Notes under the pieces: model-generated
Databases searched by the model: none
The model's input: the letters and a program-made list of their open reading frames with translations, nothing else
Told to the model about the DNA's origin: nothing
From: JAEUHO01 sp046350655
GTDB taxonomy: Bacteria; Planctomycetota; PLA2; JAEUHO01
Direction: 5' to 3'
Length of the DNA: 64,000 nt
Assembly (NCBI GenBank): GCA_046350655.1
Contig: JAXMAB010000013.1
Coordinates: 1 to 64,000, forward strand
In this document: positions 27,562-35,202 of the stretch, piece after piece
Layout: each line of letters opens with the position of its first letter
How positions within the stretch are numbered: position 1 is the stretch's first letter
Program-made: the position numbers and the translations under genes

Positions 27562-28665
27562 ATGTCCGACCCCTTCATCCACTTCAAGGTCATGGTCAAG
27601 GAGCGCGCCTCCGACCTCATCCTCCGCGAGGGGGAGCGGCCGGCGATGCGCTGCGAGGGGAAGATCCGGTTCCTCTCCGACGAGCGCTTCACGCCCGAGG
27701 ACGCCGAGGCCCTGCTCGCCGCGATCCTCTCGGCGGAGGAGGTCGCGGCGTTCAAGGTCCTGATGGAGAAGGACGTCGCCTTCGTCGTGCCGGGCGTGGG
27801 CCGCTTCCGCGCGAACCTGTTCGTCCAGCGCCGCCGGTACGGGTTCGTGTTCCGCCACGTGCAGGAGCGCGTCCCGAAGATCGAGGACCTGCACCTCCCC
27901 GTGGCGCCGCTCACGCGCCTCTCGCGGCTCCACCGCGGCATCGTGCTCGTCACGGGCATCGCCGGCTCGGGCAAGTCGACGACGCTGTCGGCGCTCGTCG
28001 AGCACATGAACGAGCACACCGACCGCCACATCGTGACGATCGAGGACCCCGTCGAGTTCATCTTCCGCGACAAGCGCTGCGCGATCACCCAGCGCGAGAT
28101 CGGCATCGACACGCCGGACTACGCGACCGCGCTGAAGCACGTCGTGCGCCAGACGCCCGACGTGATCCTCCTGGGCGAGATGCGCGACCGCGAGACGATC
28201 GAGTCGGCGCTCCAGGCGGCCGAGTCGGGGCACCTCGTGCTCTCGACGCTCCACACGGTCAACGCCGTGCAGACGGTCGAGCGCATCATCTCGTTCTTCC
28301 CGCCGCACCAGCACCAGACGATCCGCCTGCAGCTCGCGCTCGTCCTCGAGGGCGTCGTGAGCCAGCGCCTGATCACGCGCCGCGCCGCCGCGGGCCGCGT
28401 GCCGGCCGTCGAGATCCTGCTCGGCACGCCGACGATCAAGGAGATGCTGCTCGAGGGCAAGACCCGCGACCTCTCGAAGCTCCTCGACGAGGGCCACGAG
28501 CACTACGGCACGCAGACGTTCAACCAGTCGCTCCGCGCCCTCGTCGCCGAGGGGCTCATCGACTACGACGACGCGCTGGCGGCCGCCGACAACCCGGACG
28601 AGCTCATGCTCGCCATGCGCGGCATCGGCAAGGGCCTCCGCACGGTCCCGTCGTTCTCGCCGTGA
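27562..28665 (+). CDS. PilT/PilU-like twitching motility ATPase
   Basis: The 367-residue secretion ATPase powers pilus retraction. It has Walker A GIAGSGKSTTLSAL, the Asp box (HIVTIEDPVEFIF), Walker B with DVILLGEMRDRETI, and the His box (LVLSTLHTVNAVQTVERII). The N-terminal start FKVMVKERASDLILREGERP is typical. PilT and PilU are hard to separate; the GIAGSGKS P-loop and the long C-terminus lean towards PilU. The ATG at 27562 is preferred over 27532 because the latter adds an arginine-rich leader. It is about 4 kb from the pilM-Q operon. Confidence 0.9.
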   Translation: MSDPFIHFKVMVKERASDLILREGERPAMRCEGKIRFLSDERFTPEDAEALLAAILSAEEVAAFKVLMEKDVAFVVPGVGRFRANLFVQRRRYGFVFRHVQERVPKIEDLHLPVAPLTRLSRLHRGIVLVTGIAGSGKSTTLSALVEHMNEHTDRHIVTIEDPVEFIFRDKRCAITQREIGIDTPDYATALKHVVRQTPDVILLGEMRDRETIESALQAAESGHLVLSTLHTVNAVQTVERIISFFPPHQHQTIRLQLALVLEGVVSQRLITRRAAAGRVPAVEILLGTPTIKEMLLEGKTRDLSKLLDEGHEHYGTQTFNQSLRALVAEGLIDYDDALAAADNPDELMLAMRGIGKGLRTVPSFSP

Positions 28666-28754
28666 CCGCGCGGGGCGCGCCGCCCCGCCGCGGCGCGCCC
28701 CGCCCCTCCTTGCGCCGCCCCCGGAGCGGGCGCCGGGGCCGCGACCCCTCGCCC

Positions 28755-28795
28755 GGGACCGCGAGGCTCGCCGGCCGCCGGGCCTCGCGGTCGCG
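28755..28795. repeat. intergenic inverted-repeat element, copy F (complete)
   Basis: GACCGCGAGGCTCG (28757-28770) and CGGGCCTCGCGGTC (28779-28792) form a 14-bp stem with one mismatch and an 8-base loop. It lies between the PilT-like and PDZ genes. Confidence 0.6.
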
Positions 28796-28927
28796 CGCCG
28801 GCCGGTCGCGTCCCGGGACGGGCCCGCGGGACCGCCGGGCCGTCGCCGCCCGGGCGCGCCGCGGCGGGGGCGTCGCGGACCCGCGCCGACCGGGAGGAAC
28901 GCCGGGGGAAGGACCGTCGCGCGCTGC

Positions 28928-28933
28928 TAGTCT
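28928..28933 (+). promoter_or_regulatory. candidate -10 hexamer for the PDZ protein gene
   Basis: TAGTCT lies 29 bases before the ATG at 28963, giving a short leader without a clear Shine-Dalgarno. Confidence 0.3.
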
Positions 28934-28962
28934 AAGAGCGTCGTCCCCGGGGACCGTGCTCC

Positions 28963-30231
28963 ATGAAGGCCCAGTCGATCCGCCGCCTGCTCACGTTCGC
29001 CAACCTGCTGCTCGCCCTCGGCATCGCGGGCGCAGCGGGCTGGTGGTTCGCGCAGGCGCGTCCGGCGATGGCGGGCGACGCGAAGCGCGCCGCCTGGGTC
29101 GTGCCCGCGAACGAGGCGTACCAGACCGACGCCAACAACGCCCGGAAGGCCGACTTCTGGCAGGTCTACGAGAAGGACTTCGACCACATCGTCCGCCCGG
29201 ACCTGATGGACACGAAGAAGAACCCCCTGGCCCCCGGCGTGTGGGCGTTCGTCGGGCCCGTGCCGCCGAAGGTCGAGAAGCGCGCCGCCGCCGAGCCGAC
29301 CAAGAAGGAGGCCCCGAAGGGCCTGGCGGCGCTGGGCCGCGTCATCGCCGCGATCGTCCCGCCGGTGGGCACGGACCCGCTCGACGCGAACGCGGCGATC
29401 ACGTTCGAGTTCGCGGCGAGCAAGCGCAAGCGCACGTTCTACGCCGGCGCCACGACCCCGCTCGAGGACGTGGACTCGAAGGGCCCCGCGGGCGAGGAGC
29501 GGCTGCGCCCCGCGGACGCCGCCGACCCGCGGCGCGAGGGCAAGTACCTCGTGAGCGTGGAGTACGTGGGCGAGGCCGGCGACGACGACGACCCGCGGCT
29601 CAAGATCGTCTACGACGAGGTGGGCGCGGACCCGAAGGCGCCCGCCGAGCGGAAGGAAGAGGTGCTCGCGATCTCGATGTCGACGGCGCCCAAGGGCGGG
29701 TCGCTGATCCGGCCGACGGACGGCGCGCCGGGCGCCGGCAAGCCGGGTCCGGCGGCGGGTCCGGGCGTCGCCCGCGCGGGTGGCACGGGCGTCGGGACGG
29801 GCTCGGCCCCGGTCCCGCTCGAGCGGGTCCGCGTGACCCCCGTCGAGCGCGAGGGCCGCACCTACATCGAGCTCGACGAGGAGTCCTGGAACGCGCTCTC
29901 GTCGCGCGACCTCGAGCGCGAGATCCTCAACGACGTGAAGTCGGAGGACGTGAAGGACGGCGAGGGCGGGGTGCGCGTGACCGGCGTGTCGCCGGGGAGC
30001 GTGCCCGCGAAGTTCGGCATCCAGCAGGGCGACGTCCTGGTGTCGGTGGCGGGCCAGCGCGTGCGGAACCGCAACGAGGCGATCGACGTCGCCAAGGGCC
30101 TGCCGAAGGACACGACGAGCGTCGCCGTGGTCCTCAAGCGGGACGGCGTCGAGCGCACGGTCGTCGTGGACCCGCGCGACCCGAAGACGCGGGCGGCGGC
30201 GGGCAAGGTCGGCTTCGACAAGAGCAAGTAG
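28963..30231 (+). CDS. membrane-anchored PDZ protein, GspC-like
   Basis: The 422-residue protein has one N-terminal membrane helix (LLTFANLLLALGIAGAAGWW), a large periplasmic region with an Ala/Gly/Pro linker, and a C-terminal PDZ domain (GVRVTGVSPGSVPAKFGIQQ, then GDVLVSVAGQRVRNRNEAI). This layout is that of GspC, which joins the inner membrane of a type II secretion system to the secretin, but similarity in the middle is not evident to me. Its place after the PilT-like gene supports a role in the pilus/secretion machine. An ordinary periplasmic scaffold is the alternative. Confidence 0.65.
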   Translation: MKAQSIRRLLTFANLLLALGIAGAAGWWFAQARPAMAGDAKRAAWVVPANEAYQTDANNARKADFWQVYEKDFDHIVRPDLMDTKKNPLAPGVWAFVGPVPPKVEKRAAAEPTKKEAPKGLAALGRVIAAIVPPVGTDPLDANAAITFEFAASKRKRTFYAGATTPLEDVDSKGPAGEERLRPADAADPRREGKYLVSVEYVGEAGDDDDPRLKIVYDEVGADPKAPAERKEEVLAISMSTAPKGGSLIRPTDGAPGAGKPGPAAGPGVARAGGTGVGTGSAPVPLERVRVTPVEREGRTYIELDEESWNALSSRDLEREILNDVKSEDVKDGEGGVRVTGVSPGSVPAKFGIQQGDVLVSVAGQRVRNRNEAIDVAKGLPKDTTSVAVVLKRDGVERTVVVDPRDPKTRAAAGKVGFDKSK

Positions 30232-30310
30232 CGCCGCCGCGGACGGACCTTTCGTTGGTGGGAGCCGCGGGGTCGCGGATCCTGACGCGTCTCCAAGCGG
30301 GAGCGCGCCG

Positions 30311-31090
30311 GTGGCCATCGACCTCGTCCTCGTCATCGACGTCGGCAACAGCGGGACCAAGCTCGGGGTGGTGCGCGGCGAGGACGTCGCCGGGCCCGTC
30401 CGGCTCCCGCGGAGCGACGCCGCGGCCGTCCGCGAGTTCGCGAAGCCGCTCGTCCGCGACGAGAAGCCGCTCGTCGCCGTCTGCGGGTCGGACGCGGTGA
30501 AGGCCAAGGACCTCGCGTGGGAGCTGGCGAAGGTGGGCTTCCCGGGCGCGGTCGTCGTCGCCCACGACCACCCCGGGCTGCCGCGGGCGAAGGCGCGGCA
30601 GCCGGAGACCGCGGGCGTGGACCGCCGCGTCCAGGTGCTCGGCGCGTCGACGATCGTCGCCGGCGCGGCGGTCGTCGTGTCGTGCGGGACGGCGCTCACC
30701 ATCGACGTCGCGGGCCCGGACGGCGCGCTGCTCGGGGGGACGATCGGGATCGGGCTCGGCCTCGCCGCGCGGGCCCTCACGGTCGGCGCGGAGAAGCTGC
30801 CGCTCGTCGACCTGAAGGGCGCGGTCCCGCTCCCCGCGCTCGACACCGAGGCCGCGCTGCGCAGCGGGATCGTGCTCGGCGCCGCCGGCGGCGTCGAGCG
30901 CATCCTCGAGGGCCTGCGTCCCGACGCGTCGTGCCCCGTGTTCCTGACGGGGCTCGACGCGGCGCTCCTGTCGCCGCACCTGCGCGTCCCGCACCGCGTC
31001 CACCTCGGGCTCGGGCTCCTCGGCGTCGCGGCCGCGTTGCGGCGCTCGCCGCCGTCGCCGGGCCAGGGGCTGATCGGGGGGATGTCGTGA
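30311..31090 (+). CDS. coaX: type III pantothenate kinase
   Basis: The 259-residue ASKHA-fold enzyme makes 4'-phosphopantothenate, the first step of CoA synthesis. Motifs are DVGNSGTKLGVV (phosphate 1), AGVDRRVQVLGA, SCGTALTIDV and LLGGTIGIGLGLAARAL, then SGIVLGAAGGVERI. The DVGNS differs from the common DIGNT/S only slightly. The GTG start puts the first motif at residue 10. It is translationally coupled to pyrC by a GTGA overlap. Confidence 0.9.
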   Translation: MAIDLVLVIDVGNSGTKLGVVRGEDVAGPVRLPRSDAAAVREFAKPLVRDEKPLVAVCGSDAVKAKDLAWELAKVGFPGAVVVAHDHPGLPRAKARQPETAGVDRRVQVLGASTIVAGAAVVVSCGTALTIDVAGPDGALLGGTIGIGLGLAARALTVGAEKLPLVDLKGAVPLPALDTEAALRSGIVLGAAGGVERILEGLRPDASCPVFLTGLDAALLSPHLRVPHRVHLGLGLLGVAAALRRSPPSPGQGLIGGMS

Positions 31091-32379
31091 GCGGCGCGAC
31101 GATCGTCCGCGGCGGGCGGGTGTTCGACCCCGGCGCGCGGCTCGACGCGGTCCTCGACGTCCTGCTCGTGGACGGGCGCGTCGCGGCGCACGGGCCCTCG
31201 CTGCCCGTGCCGGCGGGGGCCGAGGTCGTGGACGCGCGCGGCCATCTCGTGCTGCCCGCGTTCACCGACCTCCACGTGCACCTGCGCGAACCGGGCGGCG
31301 AGGAGTCGGAGACGATCGCCACGGGCACCGACGCGGCGCTCGCGGGCGGGTTCGCGCGCGTGTACGCGATGCCCAACACGAACCCGACCGCGGACCGCCC
31401 GGAGGTCCTCGCGCGGGTGCTCGACGCGGCCCGCCGGGCCGGGCCGTGCGAGGTCGTGCCCGTGTCGGCGATCACGGAGGGCCTGCGCGGGCGCGTCCCC
31501 GTGGACTTCGCGGCCCAGGAGGCCGCGGGCGCGGGCGCGTTCTCCGACGACGGCGCGTGGGTGGGCGACGACGCGGTCGCGGAGGCCGCGTTCCGCGCGG
31601 CCGGCGCGCGCGGGTTCCTCGTGATGGAGCACTGCGAGGACTTCGGGATCACCGGGCCCGGCGTGCTGCACGACGCCCCGAGCGTGCGCGCGGCGGGCCT
31701 CCCGGGGATCCCGCGGACGGCGGAGGACACCGCCACCGGCCGCGACCTCGGGCTCGCGGCGCGCTTCGGCGCGCGGCTGCACCTCTGCCACGTGTCGACC
31801 GCCGGCGCCGTCGAGCGCCTGCGCGCGGCGCGCGCGGCCGGGCACGCGGTCACGGGCGAGGTGACGCCGCACCACCTCGTGCTGACGGTCGACGACGCGG
31901 TCCGCGGCGGCCCCGACTTCAAGATGAAGCCGCCGCTCCGGGAGGCGTCCGACGTCGACGCCCTCGTGCGCGCGCTCGAGGACGGCACGCTCGACGCCAT
32001 CGGCACCGACCACGCCCCGCACGCCGAGGGGAAGAAGGCGCTCGGCGTCGTCAAGGCTCCGTTCGGCGCCATCGGGACCGAGACGGCGTTCCCGGTCCTC
32101 TACACGCGCCTCGTCCTCGCGGGCCGGCTCTCGCTGCGGCGGCTCGTCGAGGCGCTCGTCACGGGCCCGGCGCGCGTCGAGCGGCGGCCCGCCGCGACCC
32201 TCGCCGTCGGCGCGCCCGCCCGCGTCACGGTGGTCGACGTCGCGACCGAGCGGACGGTGGACCGTGCGCGCCTCCGGTCGAAGAGCCGGAACTGCCCGTT
32301 CCACGGGATGCGGCTGTCCGGGTGGCCGGTGGCCACGATCGTCGGGACCACGCTGCGGCGGTACACCCCCGGGGCCTGA
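31087..32379 (+). CDS. pyrC: dihydroorotase, class I
   Basis: The 430-residue zinc enzyme closes carbamoyl-aspartate to dihydroorotate in pyrimidine synthesis. The metal motif DLHVHLREPG, the substrate-binding MPNTNPT, FSDDG, VTPHHLVL and IGTDHAPH are all present. Class I features support PyrC rather than an inactive partner of PyrB. The GTG start overlaps the coaX stop. No other pyr gene is adjacent. Confidence 0.92.
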   Translation: MSGATIVRGGRVFDPGARLDAVLDVLLVDGRVAAHGPSLPVPAGAEVVDARGHLVLPAFTDLHVHLREPGGEESETIATGTDAALAGGFARVYAMPNTNPTADRPEVLARVLDAARRAGPCEVVPVSAITEGLRGRVPVDFAAQEAAGAGAFSDDGAWVGDDAVAEAAFRAAGARGFLVMEHCEDFGITGPGVLHDAPSVRAAGLPGIPRTAEDTATGRDLGLAARFGARLHLCHVSTAGAVERLRAARAAGHAVTGEVTPHHLVLTVDDAVRGGPDFKMKPPLREASDVDALVRALEDGTLDAIGTDHAPHAEGKKALGVVKAPFGAIGTETAFPVLYTRLVLAGRLSLRRLVEALVTGPARVERRPAATLAVGAPARVTVVDVATERTVDRARLRSKSRNCPFHGMRLSGWPVATIVGTTLRRYTPGA

Positions 32380-32667
32380 ACCGGGCGGTCGGGGGGGCGC
32401 GTGGGGGGGGGCTGGGGGGCGTGAACCGGGGGGAGACCCTCCGGCCGCGGGCGAGGGGCGGGACCACCCCAAAACCGTGCGGAATCGCACGACGCTCGGG
32501 AGCGGGCCGGTGCCCCGGTGCAACGATGGGGGTGCGTCGTGCGCAACCGGCCCATGGGCCGTTGGTTAGGGTGTCGCCCGGGGGGGCCCCGGACGTGGAA
32601 TGACGTTTGCCTTGGGGAGGCCGTGCCCCTCCGGACTCCCGCCCCCCGGTCTGCGACGTCAAAACCC

Positions 32668-32696
32668 TTTACCCGGGGATCGACGATTCGTACACT
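32668..32696 (+). promoter_or_regulatory. promoter of the first Ig-like lipoprotein gene
   Basis: TTTACC (32668-32673) and TACACT (32691-32696) are separated by the ideal 17 bases. Each matches the sigma-70 consensus at 4 of 6 positions. TACACTCGG recurs at 38163, upstream of the radical SAM cluster. Confidence 0.6.
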
Positions 32697-32703
32697 CGGC
32701 GCC

Positions 32704-32873
32704 CGCGTCAGTCCGGCTCCCTGGGCAGGGGAGCACCGTGCTGGCGTCGGCGTGGGCCGGTTCCAGCGTCCCGGTGCTCCGGATTCCCGTTCGCGGGGTC
32801 CCGTGGTTCCGGGGTGTGACTCTGGGGCCGGTCACGTCGTGAGCGAATCGGGCGACGCCCGAAGGAGTGCTTC
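32704..32873 (+). promoter_or_regulatory. structured 5' leader, about 170 nt
   Basis: GGAGCACCG (32730-32738) pairs with CGGTGCTCC (32772-32780), with an inner stem GCTGG/CCAGC (32740-32744, 32763-32767). A stable UUCG-type tetraloop hairpin CCCG-TTCG-CGGG follows at 32786-32797. AAGGAG precedes the start codon. I do not recognise a known riboswitch; the leader may control stability or translation of the lipoprotein mRNA. Confidence 0.45.
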
Positions 32874-35069
32874 ATGACCTCGTATCGAGGGCTGTTCGGT
32901 CGGGTGGGTGCGCGACTCGGCAAGTCGCTGGGTCGGGCGACGGCCGTCGCGGCCGTGCTCGGCGCGTCGGTGCTGTCCACGAGCTGTGGCGGCGGCGGCG
33001 GCGACAACTACGCCGCGAAGCCGATGGTGCTCGTGCAGTTCCTCTTCGTCGACCGCGCGCTGCAGCCGTCGTTCCCGACCGGCGTGCAGGCCCTTCCGCG
33101 CAACGCGCAGATCGTCTTCGAGTTCTCGGAGCAGGTGGACGCCGGCTCCGTGAACGAGCAGACCATCGCCGTGCGCGCCGGCCCGACGTTCCAGGCGGTG
33201 CCGAAGGGCTCCTTCCAGGTCGTCGGCAACCGCGTGATCTTCGACCCCACGGTCACCCAGCAGGGCACGCCCAACCCCTTCGGCTTCGATCCCGTCACGC
33301 AGTACAACGTCGAGCTGCCCGCCGAGGGCCAGACGAACGACGTCGTCCTGAACCGCGACAACGACCCGCTCCTGACGTCGTTCTTCTCGACGTTCACGAC
33401 CAGCGACGGCTTCCTCCGCGAGCTCGACCCGCCGTCGATCGTGCGCCTCTACTTCGTCCCCGACCAGAACGTCCTGACGAAGCAGGTCCCGGGCAACGCG
33501 CTGATGGCCCTCGAGTTCGACGAGCCGATGGACCCGTCCTCGTTCTCGCTGGCCGCGCAGACCGCGACGCTGAACGACGGCGTCGACGTGCGCTACTCGA
33601 ACGACCCGCAGTACACCGTCAACCAGCTGAACGGCGTCGCCGACAAGATCATCCCCGGCTCGTTCTCGTGGGACGCCGCGGCCAAGACCTTCTTCTTCGT
33701 CCCCGCGTTCTCCTTCGGCGACAAGAAGTACGTCTTCAACGTCCTCGTCACCTCGAAGCTGACGGACCTCTCGGGCAACGCGCTCATCAACCCGCGCTCG
33801 TTCGGCCCCTTCACCTGCGACGGCCTCGGCAAGGTCGCGGGCACGATCCTCGAGGAGCCGTTCGACTTCAACAACGACAACGACACGAGCAAGACGACGG
33901 CCGACTGGGGCTTCACGACCCTCGGCCAGCTCGAGGGCGCCGCGATCACGACGCGCCGCGTGTTCATCGAGGGCGCGGTGGCCGCGCTCAACGAGAACGG
34001 CGGCCAGTACAACCCGATCGTGGACCCCCTGACGGGCGCCCAGCTCAACCAGTTCGTCGCCGGCGTGAACCCCCCGACGAACCAGGGCCGGCGCGTGATG
34101 TGGGCGTTCAGCGACGACGAGCTCGGCGCCGACGGCAGCATCACGACGGTGTCGTGGGGCCCGGACAGCAACGCGACGTTCGCCGCCCAGTACCCCGACG
34201 TCATCCTGCGCGTCGGCTTCCAGAAGTCGAACAGCCTGTCGCTCGCCGCGACCTTCAGCGGCAACTACAACGGCTCGCCGCTCATCATCTACAAGGGCCC
34301 GTACTCGGTGAACCAGGCCGCGAACGTCGGCAACGAGCACGCCTCGGTCGGCACGCCCCCGTTCACCCAGCTCACGCCGCTCTTCAACAACCGCGGCTAC
34401 GTGAACTGGCCGGCCCTCACGTCCTTCTTCGAGTGGGACGAGGGCGACCCGGCGGTCTCGGGCGACTCGGCGCTCGTCCTCGACGCGAGCGTGAAGGAGG
34501 GTGACACCTTCCAGCAGCTCCGCGGTTGGTTCGGCGTCACGGCGCCGGGCTCCGGCGTGCTGATCGCCGGCTTCCCCACGCGCCGCATGTACGCGACGTA
34601 CGAGGAAGACGTCCCGAACCCGGCCAGCAACTTCGTGGCCGGCATCATCAACCCCGAGCCGTCGATCACGGACACCGCGTTCACGATCACGAAGCGCATC
34701 TCGATCGCGCAGTCGCGCTTCTACACCCCGGCCAACGTGGACGCCGCCGGCAACGTGTACCCGGCCCCGTACTCGACCCAGACGACGTTCGGCGTGAAGT
34801 CGAACTACAAGCCCGCCATCCTGACGCCCTCGGTCCAGGCCGGCGGCGCGACGATCCTGGTCGAGTACCAGGGCGCCTTCTCGCTCGACTCGCTCTCGAA
34901 CCGCACGATCATCAACGTGGCGCTGCCCTCCACGCCGTTCACGACCAACGTGAACGACTGCGACGGGTACCCGTACCTGCGCTGGCGCATGACGCTCACG
35001 TCGAACCTGATCAGCAACACGGTGGCGAAGCTCGCCAAGATCTCGATCCCGGTCGAGAAGCTCCCGTAA
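32874..35069 (+). CDS. large lipoprotein with SbsA-type Ig-like domains
   Basis: The 731-residue protein has a signal peptide and lipobox (VLSTSCGG), so it is anchored at the membrane surface. Its first domains follow the SbsA Ig-like pattern (NAQIVFEFSEQVDAGSVNEQ, then ALEFDEPMDPSSF), common in surface-exposed bacterial proteins. The remainder is beta-rich with many Asn, Thr and Gly and no catalytic motif I know. AAGGAG lies 7 bases before the ATG. A downstream paralogue-like lipoprotein follows after a terminator. Role: probably envelope or matrix structure; unproven. Confidence 0.8.
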   Translation: MTSYRGLFGRVGARLGKSLGRATAVAAVLGASVLSTSCGGGGGDNYAAKPMVLVQFLFVDRALQPSFPTGVQALPRNAQIVFEFSEQVDAGSVNEQTIAVRAGPTFQAVPKGSFQVVGNRVIFDPTVTQQGTPNPFGFDPVTQYNVELPAEGQTNDVVLNRDNDPLLTSFFSTFTTSDGFLRELDPPSIVRLYFVPDQNVLTKQVPGNALMALEFDEPMDPSSFSLAAQTATLNDGVDVRYSNDPQYTVNQLNGVADKIIPGSFSWDAAAKTFFFVPAFSFGDKKYVFNVLVTSKLTDLSGNALINPRSFGPFTCDGLGKVAGTILEEPFDFNNDNDTSKTTADWGFTTLGQLEGAAITTRRVFIEGAVAALNENGGQYNPIVDPLTGAQLNQFVAGVNPPTNQGRRVMWAFSDDELGADGSITTVSWGPDSNATFAAQYPDVILRVGFQKSNSLSLAATFSGNYNGSPLIIYKGPYSVNQAANVGNEHASVGTPPFTQLTPLFNNRGYVNWPALTSFFEWDEGDPAVSGDSALVLDASVKEGDTFQQLRGWFGVTAPGSGVLIAGFPTRRMYATYEEDVPNPASNFVAGIINPEPSITDTAFTITKRISIAQSRFYTPANVDAAGNVYPAPYSTQTTFGVKSNYKPAILTPSVQAGGATILVEYQGAFSLDSLSNRTIINVALPSTPFTTNVNDCDGYPYLRWRMTLTSNLISNTVAKLAKISIPVEKLP

Positions 35070-35082
35070 CGACCGCTCGGTG

Positions 35083-35114
35083 GTCCCGCCCGGGCCCGAC
35101 GGCCCGGGCGGGAC
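35083..35114 (+). terminator. terminator after the first Ig-like lipoprotein gene
   Basis: A 14-bp perfect stem (35083-35096 with 35101-35114, arm GTCCCGCCCGGGCC) with loop CGAC lies 13 bases after the stop codon and is followed by GTCCTCTC. Confidence 0.8.
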
Positions 35115-35202
35115 GTCCTCTCGAACCGTCGGCGACCAGCGACCCCGGTGGTGGGGGCCGCCCGTCGAGCCGCCCTCCCGCCCCCCTTCTAGGTGTCAGA
35201 CG

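Larger units (their letters stand above)
32380..32873. other. 494-bp regulatory intergenic region
   Basis: No gene is seen. Features: a small hairpin at 32477-32490 (GTGCG/CGCAC), an interrupted palindrome around GGCCCATGGGCC (32545-32566), a sigma-70-like promoter (32668-32696) and a structured leader of about 170 bases. It is less GC-rich than its surroundings, as expected for a control region. Confidence 0.5.

Noticed and set aside
32477..32490. hairpin GTGCG/CGCAC as a pyrC terminator
   Set aside because: The T-run lies on the opposite strand, and the hairpin is almost 100 bases past the stop.
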